Source: Ophiura sarsii (Eukaryota > Echinodermata > Ophiuroidea > Amphilepidida > Ophiuridae). Taken from it: 64,000 nt of DNA. Location of the stretch: positions 28,349,798 to 28,413,797 of the forward strand of contig CM069442.1 of NCBI GenBank assembly GCA_035610835.1. Direction: 5' to 3'. Positions 48,701 to 60,234 of this stretch are shown here, one piece after another. Position 1 is the stretch's first letter. Every line of letters starts with the position of its first letter. A program made the position numbers and the translations under genes. Below the pieces are notes generated by a model. That model saw only the letters and a list, made by a program, of their open reading frames with translations, had not been told where the DNA came from and ran no database searches.

Positions 48701-51700
48701 AAGTAATACTTCTTATACAACATTTGGGAAGTCTGCTCTAAACATGTTCAAGGGCCAAAAACACACCTATCAAAACCTTGTATTAGTGCTCTTACCCCTG
48801 AACATGTATTAAAGCAACACTTCCTATATGCATATCCGTCGGGCAGTGTTACTTTATACATGCTGAAGGGGCTGGAAAACATGCAAGGTATTAACAGAAC
48901 TGTGACAACATGTTCATTGCTCAGGGTGTCAAAAATAGCAAAACCAGAAGAAAACTATATTTCTTAGAATAAAATCTAGAGTACATGTATGGTACTTGTT
49001 GAGATTAAGAAATATTTTTTTATTTCCGGTACTTATGTTATCTGTGGATTACGAGAAGAAAAAAAATATTTGGGTTCATTTCGAAAGTTCATACATGTTT
49101 CATTTGATTTGACAAATGTATGTTTACAGTACACACCATTTTCGAAGGTTGATTGTAATACACTGACACTCCACAGTATTTTAGCGTTGCTGAGGGTCTA
49201 CTGGCTAGAGCGATTTTAGAAAACACATGTAAACACGCTCACTTTTCCCATACTAGAATCCTAGCCATAAAGATCACCTTCACACGTTTTTCAATAAGAA
49301 AAACTATATAAAAACGATGCCATTTTTTGAACAAGGCATTATATTATATTCTTTGAACATTAAGCATGATATCTGATCTGAAGTAGAAAAAAATTGGACC
49401 AATTTTATTCAGAAAAGTGTAGTTCGCCATTTGACAAAACAATTTGAGCTCGTCAAAGAGGGTGTGTTTTCGGACACTTGTCGTAGCAGTCCATGATTAT
49501 GTTTTGCTGCGTTTGTTAACCCTGCATTTGTTTGTTTATATTTATTTACACCAGTTCTTCACCTTGTTGTTGGTGATTGTCGTGATGGAGATCACTGGAG
49601 CTGTACTTAGCATTGTGTACAAAGATGAGGTAAGCGCATCAAGGGAAAAGGGGTTATCTCTTATTCACTTTATATGCACTATACTTTCTTTTACCATGTA
49701 GTATTTAGACTATTAATTATCACTTAATCAGGACAAGCTCATAGCAAAGTGGCATACCATATTTCACGGCTGTTTGACTGTCCGATTTATAATTAAAATT
49801 ATGGAATAAAAAAAAGATTACAAAGTGGCCCAGTTATGGTTTGACCTGATTTAGGTAGCGCTAATGAATACGAGTATACGGTGAAAATGTCACGAAAAAT
49901 GTTCAAACCCTTTTTAAATTATCGGCATTTTCTACTTTACACACATTTTACATGTAACTCTATGGGAAATGTGGCCGATTAGGGTGCTATTATAGTAAGT
50001 AATAATATTCAAAGCTCTATTTCTCAGAAATGGCACCAACGAATGTTCTGAAATTTCTACAAAAGATGGCCAGTATATTTAGGTACTTGAATCAGTTAAA
50101 ACCAGAACCGGGCCAGCAAGTAACGGTGTTCTCAGAATAAAACGGACAAATTATGTGGGATCAAACAGCCGTGATTTCTAATTGAGTCAAAACAGTTACA
50201 ACTATTTTCCTTCCAATGAAAGTTAAATCATCTCATAAGTCATCTCTCATATGTATGGTATGGTTTCTGTAATATGCAAAATGGGTTGTGGTGGGGTTTT
50301 TTTTGGGGGGGGGGGGCGATTCCTTCATGACCTTGGAAATAAAACTAAACTTAACAAAGTGAGGACAACCTTACCAAACCCAAGTCCATATTCACGTTTT
50401 GATTGGAGGAGATCATTGCAAGGCAAAAAGGGAAGCTGGTATTTCACTTCAATAAATGGAATGATGCTAGCAACATTATCTTCTAGCTATGAATGCAATT
50501 GTTTTTACATCACAAGTAGTGTTTTTATCTAAATTTGTTTGTGTTTGTTTTTTTAACCTGCCTTGTATTTTCATGTTTTCTCCAAATTTTTGGGTTTTAG
50601 TTACAAGCCCAATGGACACGTAATCGGGAGTTTAATCTTCCACCATTATGTTTCCACCGAGTGGACTCTATAGTGGGCTGGTAATCTGAGGCCTATAAGC
50701 TTGGAGAATGAGTCTTGTCATTGGGGATTTTTATTTGCAAATGTAATTATTGTTTTGTTTGTGCATTTATGTCTTGTTAAAGAAGGAGAAGAAAAAAAAC
50801 CATATCGCTAACACCAGGGGCGAGAAATAGAAAAAAAGTCCATATTCTGTTCTGTGTACTGTCCTATAACAGATTACAACTGATTTTAAATTGCTTATTT
50901 TTAAGCCCTTGGTGACGGTGCTACCATTTTTAAACACACATACTCAGTTAGTATCAGAAATAGATAAATATTAATTAGAACAGGGCATAATCCACGAGTA
51001 AGCCCTCCATCTGGCCCACTCCCGATTGATCACACAGTAATAAAATTGAAGTATATTACATTTAATGCTGACACATGCCGATATGTTTTTATTTCATATG
51101 AAGGTGAACGCTGCTATAGAGACCGGCATGAACAGTGCAATTACAAAATACGATTCAGATGATAAGGTAGAGAACGGCTGGGACTACATGCAGGAAACGG
51201 TAGGTATCTTGTAATATTATATTGTAATCATAGTTGGGAAGATTCATCAGATTTGTAAATCACTTTTGATAATAGGTCCCAACCATGCGTCAAGTCTTTG
51301 ATGGAATAAAGTGCACCATACAATTACAAAGAGTTTCTATTTTCTACCGTGTAATTGATGCATGTCTGGGACCTTATGTACACTTTATCCATAACTTTGA
51401 AATAAGGACAATTTCAGTTGCAAATTTGAGAAACTCTGACCTGGGTGACAGTTTTGCTGTGTCGTGTCCGGCACAAAAGTGTGTCATAATGGTCATGTCT
51501 TGCACACATTGTGTGTCATACTGAAGTCTTATGTGTGTTATATCTAGCCATTCCTAGACACAGTTCTACTTCACTTGATGGTTTAGATCAGGCATCCTCA
51601 AATAGCAGCGAGCGCACCACTTGTAGCACTTGGCGGGGTTTCCTAGTGGCGTATGCACTTAAGGTTTTTAAAAAAAAATGGACCTTAGATGACCAATATT

Positions 51701-54700
51701 TGACCTAAATAACCCACATAATACCTCTTGACCCACCTTAGGAATAGTAACTAATAACCCAAGATCCTATACTGAACTGAAATATTAAATTTATTCTGAT
51801 CGAAAATAATTTTTGAGGACCGTATTCTGTATACAAATACAAATTGTTACTAAAGCAACAACATCTAAATTCAGGGCTTTCTAAACAGCTAACATCCAGG
51901 AGTTTCTAGGGGCCTGCCTTATCATGGCCCATGGGCGTTAGAGGCTCGGTAGTTCCCTCGCATTGAGTGTGTCAGTTTTGAATTTTGAAAGTGGCACTTC
52001 ACCAAAACTATTTGACAATGCCTGGTATAGATCAAGACTCATACATTTGTGAAATAAGTTGGTGATTCAACACTAAGTTGAAGGAAAAGCAGACAGAAAC
52101 AACAAATATGTAATAATAGGAAAAACAAAAAAACACCTCAATGTACCATACTAGGAAACAATTTCAAAGGACTGGAAACCAGCATGGTTTAAAAGATAAC
52201 ATGTCCTTATCAAAATCGGACTTGAAGCCATGATCTTTCAAAAAAGACCTCGCTCAATGGAGTATGTTTCCCGACTTTCCTCATGTCAGAAAAAGATGGA
52301 TCAATCAAAGGTGTGAAAGATGAATCAATCAAAGTTGTGAACAGAGATGACGGGACCTTCAATCTAAGTCACACATATTTAAGTTCCACTATATTCTGTG
52401 TGTTCACTTAATTTCACCCTACCGCTGTCTCTCTATACAGTTGAAATGTTGTGGTGTAGCCCAGTATGATGATTGGTTCGCCACACCTTGGGGCAAAGAC
52501 AATGTTGGAATGGTACCAGCTAGTTGCTGTAAAAAACAAGACGACACATGCACTGGTGCGGCATTGTCGCCAGCTGACGTGGACAAAATCCATATAAAGG
52601 TAAGGCATATAAAACCCCTCAGAAGTATTTTGATGTTTTGTGATATGTTCATTTGTGTTGCATAAGGCAAAAAAAAAAAAAAAAGTTGACTTGCCCTTTC
52701 CGACCGACCCGAATTTTCGGAAATCTAGGGTCGCTTTTTTTTTTTTTTTTTTTTTCCTTCGAAAAATTGAAGAAAAAAAAAAATTGAAAGAAGCACATAA
52801 CAATAAAGAAAGATGAAAACGTGTTTTTGAGTAGTATCTGCTTGTTTAAAAATCAAAAAAAAAATCAGAAAAACACTTTAAAACATGTTTTTGTGCAGTA
52901 GATTTTCCCAAATTTTCAACAAAAAAAACCCCAAAAAAAATCCCACCATCCGACCCTGACTTTGACCCTGAAAGGGCAAGTCAACGTTTTGTTGTTGTTG
53001 TTGGTCTAACGATGGAAAACTGATGTGTTCATCTCTTCAATGATGCTATATTTGTAGCAATTACTTGTTTCAGTACTCAGACTCGTGTTCGAGAACATGA
53101 GGAGATCTCAATCTGAATGTGCCAAATGTGGTGAATGTTACAGCACTGCAAAGCAAAATGCTGACTCGTGTACTGGTTAAAACAGTGTTGTTGCCAGTTA
53201 ATTTGGTAAAGGATAAATCAAAAGTAAGACAAGATACCAAATATACAAAAAGATTTGGCTGAAGTAACCCCAAAAATCAATAAAATTATTGTCTTATACA
53301 TAGTAATTACACCAGTGATAAGGCCAAAAACAAACAAAAAGTTGACTTGCCCTTTCCGACAGAGCCGAATTTTTTCGGAAATCTGGGGTCGCTATTTATT
53401 TTTATTTTTTTCAAAAAAAAGAAAAAGGTGTAAATTTTTTTTTTAACAATTGAAAGAAGCACACAACAATAAAAAAAGATGAAAACGTGTTTTTGAGTAG
53501 TATCTGCTTGTTTAAAAATCATAAAAAAATTTAAAAAATGTTTTTGTGTAGTATCTCCCTGTAAAATAAAAAAAATAAAAAAAATAATAATAAAAAAATC
53601 CGACTGTCCGACCCAGACTCTGGCCCTGAAAGGGCAAGTCAACTTTTTTTTTTTTGGCCTAAGATGTGGCACAACGTAGCCCAATTTTCAAAAATGTCAT
53701 TATGAGAGTACTTTTTGCCACTTGAAAAGTAGCATTATTGGGCTACAAAAAACATGTGAATTTTATAACACTTATTTGCCATGTACTAATAACTATTATA
53801 TTATTTATGACAGGGTTGCCACAAAGTGGTATACGATGATGTGAAGACCTATTTAGCCTGGATCATTGCTGTGGCTATCATCTTTGTCCTCATACAGGTG
53901 GGTACCATTATTGTAGACCATTTCAAATTGGAAGTTTTCCGAAAATATGACTAATGACTCGGAGACATCACAGACCACCTCCGAAACATGCGTAACACCT
54001 GACTCCAGGTGCTCCTATGGAACGAATGTAATAGTATTATTTAAAGATCTGTGCAATGAATTTACTCTCCAATACCACTCTTATCGAGATCAAGGATTCT
54101 CAACATGATAAACGTGACCCAAACAAGGATATTCTCTCTGGAAATCATACTCTTAATTAACAGCGATATATCCTTTCAAGATGGAATTGATTTTCTTGCA
54201 CGATAAAGCAGAATATAATATTGTGAGATAGGCTTTTACGACAGGTATTCATAATATAGGTTAATAGTTTAACGGATTCGCCGTCAGACAAGTTAAAAGC
54301 GGTACAGTTTTAAATTTTTTGTCCGACGGCGAACTCGTTAAACTCTTAACCTATTCAGAAATATGAAAGTAACAATTGGCTCCAAATTCAACTTGTTAAA
54401 ATTGAAAATGGACTAATGGGCAGTTTGAGCTTAAATATCATTGCACACTGTAAATCAGGCAATATTGGCATTTCATTGCGGTGATTCAGATCAACAACTC
54501 TCCGCATCTCTACAGACACATGACATTGTAATCAATGATTGTTAACCATTTCTCCTTTCTCTCTCTCCCTCCCTTCCCTTGCTTTGTTATCACAGGCAAC
54601 TGGTCTCGTGTGCACCTGTGTCCGCATCTGGAGCAGACGTAAGGAAGCCCCGTATGAGATCCTTGGAGGCAACAAACCTGACACATCCGGATACAGAGCA

Positions 54701-54703
54701 TAA
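36689..54703 (+). CDS. Tetraspanin, complete seven-exon gene, 258 residues
   Basis: The coding exons are 36689-36751, 45524-45715, 49555-49629, 51104-51199, 52441-52599, 53814-53897 and 54596-54703, encoding 21, 64, 25, 32, 53, 28 and 35 residues. Every intron is phase 0 and GT-AG. The order is standard for a tetraspanin: short cytosolic start with a Cys pair, TM1, small loop, TM2 ending in GACKESRCLQ, TM3, and a large loop with CCG, PASCC, one further Cys and GC (six cysteines). TM4 and a short tail follow. Tetraspanins organise membrane microdomains with integrins and other partners; the partner here cannot be read from sequence. The tail contains YEIL, a YxxPhi endocytic/lysosomal sorting motif as in CD63. 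TM1 (KVVLMLLGLIFWACAAGMIF) lacks the usual C-x-K-[YF] lead. The subfamily is unassigned. Confidence 0.92.
39340..39812 (+). mobile_element. CAGGGATACTATTAA repeat family, short copy
   Basis: It is a colinear match to 34634-35095, plus the CGGTATAGCGCCACCAATTC end block. It ends in GCAGACCCCTGG, roughly the inverse of the CCAGGGGCC found just to its left at 39320. It is noncoding. Confidence 0.6.
40595..41038. mobile_element. Foldback element with GGCCCTTTTGCAACAAAAC arms
   Basis: The left arm (40595-40813) and right arm (40838-41038) are inverted copies around a spacer of about 25 bp. Blocks such as TGTTTACAATGAGA and TTTCAAGGAAATAAAGTC are mirrored. A single-stranded form would make a hairpin of about 200 bp. 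Confidence 0.65.
41278..42698. repeat. Perfect 711-bp tandem duplication
   Basis: Copy 1 at 41278-41988 and copy 2 at 41989-42698 look identical throughout. A 125-codon minus-strand frame in each translates identically. The junction falls inside the nested MITE, so copy 1 keeps only its left 148 bp (41840-41987) while copy 2 runs on into the full element. Confidence 0.9.
42551..42879. mobile_element. Nested MITE with TATAATCAAAACAAAGAATT ends
   Basis: The right end AATTCTTTGTTTTGATTATA is a perfect inverse. The independent copy at 46340-46694 confirms it as a mobile unit. It contains GTCACGCCAGCG near the left end and GCGGTCACGCAC near the right end. Confidence 0.75.
43458..43655. mobile_element. 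Hairpin element with ATATGGACTGTTCATGAG arm
   Basis: The arms around GCCTACTATTTTCC / GGAAAATAGTAGGC, GTGATCTGGAGAC and AATGGGGTGAACTA are mirrored about 43545. It spans about 200 bp and is noncoding. From 43656 to 45480 I see no gene. Confidence 0.55.
45524..45715 (+). CDS. Tetraspanin exon 2 (TM1 end, small loop, TM2)
   Basis: It encodes ACAAGMIFLAVEIFDYIGP, a small loop rich in Ser/Tyr/Asn, and TM2 beginning AGVLIGLSILLILVGLIGC and ending GACKESRCLQIT. The acceptor is tttctcag and the donor is gtaagt. The G-A-C-K-E-[SN]-x-C motif after TM2 is the strongest family hallmark in the gene. Confidence 0.92.
45783..45922. mobile_element. Hairpin element, copy 2 (TTTATCGC/GCGATAAA ends)
   Basis: It matches 5641-5768. 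Perfect TTTATCGC and GCGATAAA ends and mirrored CATTGATTATC and GCATTGTGGGATC arms flank a loop near GGCAGATGTTGCCC. It sits only 67 bp after exon 2. Confidence 0.65.
46340..46694. mobile_element. MITE copy with TATAATCAAAAC ends
   Basis: This is a second, solo copy of the element nested at 42551-42879. The ends TATAATCAAAAC and GTTTTGATTATA are perfect inverses. It is diverged by scattered substitutions and carries a small insertion near 46458. Confidence 0.75.
47279..48190. mobile_element. TTAA-flanked element, family A (GGTAGCTATATCGGC ends)
   Basis: TTAA at 47275-47278 and 48191-48194 flanks GGTAGCTATATCGGCTA and its inverse TAGCCGATATAGCTACC. The element is 912 bp. An inner inverted pair (ATTCTCTCGCCAG and CTGGCGAGAGAAT) lies around 47840. 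It has no transposase. Confidence 0.75.
48195..48567. mobile_element. TTAA-flanked foldback MITE, family B copy 3
   Basis: The ends AGGTATATTATGTGATC and GATCACATAATATGCCT lie between TTAA at 48191-48194 and 48568-48571. The left TTAA is shared with the family A element, so one inserted at the other's target duplication. Confidence 0.8.
49555..49629 (+). CDS. Tetraspanin exon 3 (TM3)
   Basis: It encodes FFTLLLVIVVMEITGAVLSI followed by VYKDE, covering TM3 and the first residues of the large extracellular loop. The acceptor is ttacaccag and the donor is gtaagc. Confidence 0.9.
49764..50174. mobile_element. MITE with CACGGCTGTTTGA ends in intron 3
   Basis: The inverted ends TCACGGCTGTTTGA and TCAAACAGCCGTGA may be flanked by ATTT direct repeats. 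Its interior block around AACTCTATGGGAAATGTGG resembles part of the element at 29117-29633, which suggests related families. Confidence 0.65.
51104..51199 (+). CDS. Tetraspanin exon 4 (large loop, first helix)
   Basis: It encodes VNAAIETGMNSAITKYDSDD then KVENGWDYMQET, the helical start of the large loop. The acceptor is atatgaag and the donor is gtaggt. It has no cysteines, as expected before the CCG motif. Confidence 0.88.
52441..52599 (+). CDS. Tetraspanin exon 5 (CCG and PASCC motifs)
   Basis: It begins LKCCGVAQYDDW and includes VPASCCKKQDDTC. The CCG motif, the CC pair after P-A-S and one extra Cys form the disulfide-bonded variable region that sets partner specificity in the family. 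The acceptor is ctatacag and the donor is gtaagg. Confidence 0.93.
52666..52998. mobile_element. GTTGACTTGCCCTTTC foldback element, copy 1
   Basis: The left AAAGTTGACTTGCCCTTTCC and right GAAAGGGCAAGTCAACG are inverted ends. Subterminal CGACCGACCCGAATTTTCGG and homopolymer A/T runs fill the middle. It lies in intron 5, 67 bp after exon 5. Confidence 0.65.
53320..53660. mobile_element. GTTGACTTGCCCTTTC foldback element, copy 2
   Basis: It has the same ends and internal blocks as copy 1. It is flanked by GGCCAAAAAC on the left and TTTTTTGGCCTAAG on the right, which defines an outer inverted pair. It lies in the same intron and direct orientation as copy 1. Confidence 0.65.
53814..53897 (+). 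CDS. Tetraspanin exon 6 (last loop Cys and TM4)
   Basis: It encodes GCHKVVYDDVKTYLAW and a hydrophobic run IIAVAIIFVLIQ. The GC pairs with the CCG motif in the family fold. The acceptor is tatgacag and the donor is gtgggt. Confidence 0.9.
54256..54354. repeat. Short hairpin in intron 6
   Basis: TAGGTTAATAGTTTAACG / GTTAAACTCTTAACCTA and TTCGCCGTCAGACAA / TTGTCCGACGGCGAA are mirrored around a loop of about 30 bp. Confidence 0.55.
54596..54703 (+). CDS. Tetraspanin exon 7 (C-terminus)
   Basis: It encodes ATGLVCTCVRIWSRRKEAPY then EILGGNKPDTSGYRA and a TAA stop. It completes TM4 with juxtamembrane cysteines (a likely palmitoylation site) and gives a 22-residue cytosolic tail with YEIL. The acceptor is ttatcacag. 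Confidence 0.9.
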   Translation, partial: ATGLVCTCVRIWSRRKEAPYEILGGNKPDTSGYRA

Positions 54704-55041
54704 TGATGAGGAAACCAGCGCCTAATAATCTATCACTTTTAGTACTTTTTTCTTGCAAAGTAGAACATCAAAATTCTGAAAGAAAAACATTATTTGGAAA
54801 TTTGAAATAAAGATATTCTGTTGTACTAAAAAATATTTTAAAAAGAAAGAAAACTTGGAAGCAAAAATATAAAAAAAAGGTTTTTAATCTAGGAAACAAA
54901 TATTTTTGACATTATTTACCAGGTAATGGTGTTTTTAAAAATGAAATGTGTTTGCCAATTCTATATTTGTTGGCCCCATGTATTGCTTTGTGTTTATCGA
55001 CACATGTTCCTCACAGGGGGCGCTGTTTAAACAAGAATAAA
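54704..55041 (+). other. Tetraspanin 3' UTR with AATAAA signals
   Basis: Canonical polyadenylation hexamers AATAAA lie at 54806-54811 and 55036-55041, 100 and 330 bp after the stop. Which one is used cannot be told from the sequence. Confidence 0.45.
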
Positions 55042-55310
55042 ACAACGAAAAAAATAATCATGATTTCCACTACATGATAAAATGTTGCTGCATTATTATG
55101 TTCTTACTTATAAAGTTACAAAATGATTTCTTAAGTCCGTCATAAGATTTCTCAGTATTTTCCCGTTGTATAGAGGTCATAAACTTATATTATGAGGTAT
55201 CTTTCTGTCATTATTTCTGTTAAATTGTACTATTATTTATTATATTCCGTTGGATGGATTGAGGTTGATACTATCATTATATTAAGTATTTAGGGCGGAA
55301 GGAAAGAATA

Positions 55311-55726
55311 CAGTTCGTTCACTTCCAAATTGGCGAGTCTTATTACACAGCAGATTGATTTGAACTAGCATAGAGTATATAGTTTGATCAGTTCCAAATT
55401 GGCAAAGCCTCCTTACAGCAGCGAATTAATACAGATGGTCGCAATTCGGCATGAAGGCATTGAGTGCACTGTCCATCATATGCGTGTGGCCATAATCGCA
55501 CACATACGCTTTGATTACTTTTGAGACAAAAAACGACTATTTCTCGCCAATTTGTTTTGAGCTAATCAAACTATAGACACAATTAGAGTTCAAGATTAGC
55601 ACAATACTAGTGCAATGAGTGTGCATATAATTTGCGCTGGTGTATCAACAAAAGAGGGCACCAGTGTAGTTTCATTTTAATAAACATGTGCCTCACAAAT
55701 GTGCAAATTTGGCACTGAACGAACTG
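55311..55726. mobile_element. TA-flanked MITE with CAGTTCGTTCA ends, carrying a nested element
   Basis: The inverted ends CAGTTCGTTCA and TGAACGAACTG are each flanked by TA. Inside, 55378-55575 is a second element with TATAGTTTGATCAGTTCC and AATCAAACTATA ends, a relative of 32200-32463. Confidence 0.65.
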
Positions 55727-58700
55727 TAGACATATGCCATGCAGTCAGTGTTCCCTAAAAATGACATCGTCCAATATTTGTACTTTCTTTGTGGAGTCTA
55801 TTCCATTTTTCTTATCAGAAATTTTCCAACAAAAATAAAGTTTGTTGGTTGTATTTCAGTTAGATTGTTAATGTTAGAGAATATAGATATATTTGTATTT
55901 CTTTCATTCTATGATAATCACCACACAAAAAAATGGTATGTTTATTGAAAACAGCTCTATATTACGTAAAAGAACATAGCATGACATGGCAGAATTTTTA
56001 TCTAGCAAAATTAATTTAGGTGACTGAATCGGTCGATGTACGTAACCGGAATGTGTGCTTAGGAAATTGTGCTCAATCAAAAGGGATAATCAATTAAGAG
56101 GGATAACTAATGCCACAAGTAACACATTAAAAGAATGAATATCTATAGTTAGAATCTGATTGATAGTAACCAAATATTTTTGTGGGACATGGTATATGTG
56201 AAAGAACGATTATGCAATATGTAATTACACAGTTACTTGTTTTCTTCCAGTAGACACTGAGTAGTTACACCGTCGCAAATAACATATCGCAAATTTTTAA
56301 AATTCAGTCTTGACTCATTTTGTATGTAAAGTATGTAAAAACTAACACTATGTTTCTGCATTTGTCAGTACTTGTTGTGAAATGTGATAAATCATGTCAA
56401 AGGATACAAAGATGTGCCACAGGCTATATCTTGATAGACGTCCCGTTCGGCATAAACCGTGTACTACTACTTTTTTTATACAACAGATTTGAATTGTTAT
56501 GATCATGCACACATCAGTTACGGGACATTGCCTGCGTCTCAAATATGCATAAGCGAAAAGGCCTTGTGGATTGTTGTGTGAGCGAACATTTTGAATTTTA
56601 TTTTGAATGTGTGTGCGGTCATTGAGAAGTATTTTTATTAACCATGATAGTACTGAATGTATCTCTTGTAAATTAATATATATGTATTTTAAAAACCTAG
56701 TTTTCAAAGTGATTATTTGGTTAATATTGCTGAAATACGTAATGCCTGTGTTCATAGCATAACTAGTTTTGAACAGATCCATAATGCGACGAAAAAAAGA
56801 AACCCTGTTGTACGGGCCCGACCGACCCATTTGTTTTTAGAAATCGTTAACCTTTACAGGTAGAACTATGCACTAAGTTAAGAAAGTGAAAGGAATAATC
56901 ATTTTAGGGTCATATTAATCAAAAAATGTTCAAAGGGGGAAGAGAAAGACTTTACCGCCCCCCCCCCCCCCCCCCAAAAAAAAAAAAAATCAAAATGAAA
57001 ATGAAAAATCAGGTGAACCCATATTTTGGCATTTTTTAAGGTCAATGAAAACAGGATACAACAGGAGTGTGAGTGAGAGTTCAGATTTGTATCTGATTTC
57101 AGACTTTTTTGTTTTGATTTCAGCTCTTTTTCTGCACTTGCTTTGTACTAAAGTGTAGGAGATTTCCAAATTCAAGAGTTGTTCATACTTTTCATACCAG
57201 TTTTCAGACCTAATCACATTGAAAGGTTATTTTTTTTCAGACCCTAAAAAGGATTGCTTTCACTTTCATTGTAGAGAATGTGTACAAAGTGTTGTAATTA
57301 GTAAGAAATAATGAATAATGTGCACTGTAATTAAAATGCACAAGAATTTTATCATAATGACACCTAAATATCATATCAATACATTGCAAACTGTTTTAGT
57401 AAATTCATACGTGTGCCCAAGTTGAACCATTTGATATAAGATGGGTCACAACGGACCATTTGTTATAATTGCTGTGTTTCTTTAAGTGCAGTCAGTTTTG
57501 AAATTCACAACATCTCCTTTTCAATATCTAGCTATTAATAACTTTTACTCAAGTACTACTGCAGCTATAGTTTATGAATCGACTATAGTAATTCAAAGTT
57601 TTGATTTGGCAGCATTATTCTGAAACTTGGGTAGCGTGTTAGTTAGAATTTAATCAAGGTAAATGTTCTGTATCGACAGCTTAACATTAACCCCCTGGGC
57701 ACTACCTGCCTATTTAACAATGTTTTGATTGGTTAATTTCAAGATGTACTCATTTGAATAAACCAATTGAAATACTGCTTCTAAAAAAATTCACTCCAGT
57801 CTCTATCAGGGATACAATTATTCTAACAATGTCTCTCATTGGTGCAATAAATGATGTATCCATCTTTCTGACCAATCAGCAGGTAGTTCTCAGGGGGGTT
57901 AAGTACAGCTGTCAGGACAGCAGACATTGCATTTTGTGGCCCATACTTCTCATCACATCAAGGTGGGAGGACATGTCAGTGTATAATTTCTAATCATTGC
58001 GTCATAATGTCCCATTAGATGACAAAAAAAACCCTTTTCTACGGGCCTGATCGACCCATTTGTTAAGAATTTAAAAATAAGAAAAATATTTTGAAATCTT
58101 TTGGAAATTTTTGACATATTTTGGAAATTTTTGACATATTTTTGATTTTTTTAAAAATGTTGTTGACATTTTTGAAAATTGTTAAGAATTTACCAAAATT
58201 TAAAAAAATGCCTGACCGACCCTCTCTGAGAGGTCCGTTTGCCCATAGAACAGGGGTGGATTTTTGTCGCCTGGGTGTAACTCTTTTGTTACTGCCATTG
58301 CACTCTTGTGATAAAAATATGTGTCAGATTTTTTCGCTGAAATACTTCGCCATTGATGAGAATACGCTGACGGTCATCCCCCATTTTGAGTAGATACAGG
58401 GTGTAAGTCAATATCAAATATACTCCATAGAGTGGTTCTCTAAACAGCTACCCATCATAATATTTTATTTATATAAAACGTGTGTGTATTTATAAATACA
58501 GGTATATTTTTAACATACTTTTTTTGTAAAACTTTTTAGAATGTGTATGAAAAATGTGTAGATTGTAATTGCTTAGATGTTGTTAAGTAGACTAGATATA
58601 ATTACATTAAATTGATGTTATATAATATGATAGAGGTATTCACCTAGGAAATGTTAGGTATGCATTATTGTTTGCAATTTTGTGCCTAGGCAGTGGTCAA

Positions 58701-60160
58701 TCGGAATAAAGCATCCAAATGCACAATCAGCTGGCTCCTGGTCTAATGATTTTGATGAAGATTTCAATTTCACAACACAATTTTTAAAATAATCCATGTC
58801 TACTAAACTAAATGATAAGGCCTCAAGCTTGAGCCATGGTTGTTTTAGCACAATAATGCCTTGGCCAATGCAATACGGTATATGATTGTATACCAAAACA
58901 GGAACCTACAGGGCGATTACAGTCGCTGCTAAAATGCTATGGACAAAATTGCATATTTGTTAACATGTTGAAAAATCACTTATGGGCTTAGTGGAATTTG
59001 GTCCAATTTATTATGACAGCAACTGTATTGTGATATCTTTAAAGCTAATTAACCCAAATATTGACGAGGCATGTGTTAAGTTTTAAAAAATCCACTTATA
59101 CGGTGAGGGAAAATAGCCTTTTAAGGATAGGAGACTTATGCATTGACTGCAATAGCTTCAAATCTGATTGCCCAACACTAAGACACTAGTGAAGCACAGC
59201 AGTTAATTATGTCATACATATATTTCTTAACTTCGTCAAATTAAGCTGTGATTTACCCAGTGTCCTCCAATATTAAGTTAGTTTGGTATCCATTCTGTGA
59301 GCGAGAGCAGGAAATGTAAATTTTAATTCTCAAGATCAACATTCCATGTTTTTTTTCCCTCTGGAAGTACATCACTCACCCTTGCTGCCCCAATACCATT
59401 TCAAATCAAGATCGGAAACTTGGACTAGGTGCGTACGCATGGTAATGAAGCGGTTGATCGCATTTCATAGCATTGGTTGTCCTTGGACACTCTCTCACCA
59501 ATACCAGCTCAATCCATACATGAGTTTTTAAAGGCACCAGGTGAAAACATGTTTGATTTTCTGCTGATGACTTAGAGTATGAGTCATCAAACTGGTGCCA
59601 AAAGCACTCGGCTAAACAGAAAGCATTCAGAAACCGATGGAATATTTTTGGAAAACTTTGGTTTGAAATTGTCTATATAATGCAACACGAGTGCAAAAAG
59701 TGTCTTTTGATATGTGTATTATGAAACCTCTTCTACCCTTTACATGCATTTTAAAAATTTGGTGGTGTGAAATATCAAAGGTATAACTTTGGACACTAGG
59801 AATCTCATCAGAGTAAACATCATCGCTTCCATTTTTTTAAGTATTGTATAGACTTTATAGTTGTTATGTTATTTGGCAATTGTAGCTAGTGTTTGTATGA
59901 GTTTTAAATAAATGTGAATATGTGCAGAATGGATTAGTCGTCATTGTATTGTTAGTGATTTGAAACACCTGGCATGGGCCATAACAAGAGAGGGGACAGA
60001 GGGCATTTCTCCTCTGCGAGAAACAATAATATACTGTAAGCAACCAAAATTTCGCTAGCATTTTAATTTCGCTAGGATCTCTATTCACTAAATTAAAATG
60101 CTGCTAATTAAGATCTGTCAGGCGTTTTTACCCCTGGCTAAAATCCGAAGGGGATGTTAT
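55727..60160. other. AT-rich stretch without a recognised gene
   Basis: Short frames occur on both strands but none resembles a domain or joins the tetraspanin in phase. There is a C run followed by an A run at about 56957-56987. GACCGACCCATTTGTT blocks near 56820 and 58050 echo elements elsewhere in the window. Confidence 0.4.
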
Positions 60161-60234
60161 GTCATGTGTGTTTGGGGGTAGGGGGATGGGTGTCATGCAT
60201 TCCCTTTTGGGTAGCCCTTTGGTTAGATTCGGCC

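Noticed and set aside
58654..58896. 80-codon minus-strand ORF with a protein-like composition
   Set aside because: No recognisable domain, no splice partner found and no neighbouring exon in phase. A protein search would be needed to revive it.
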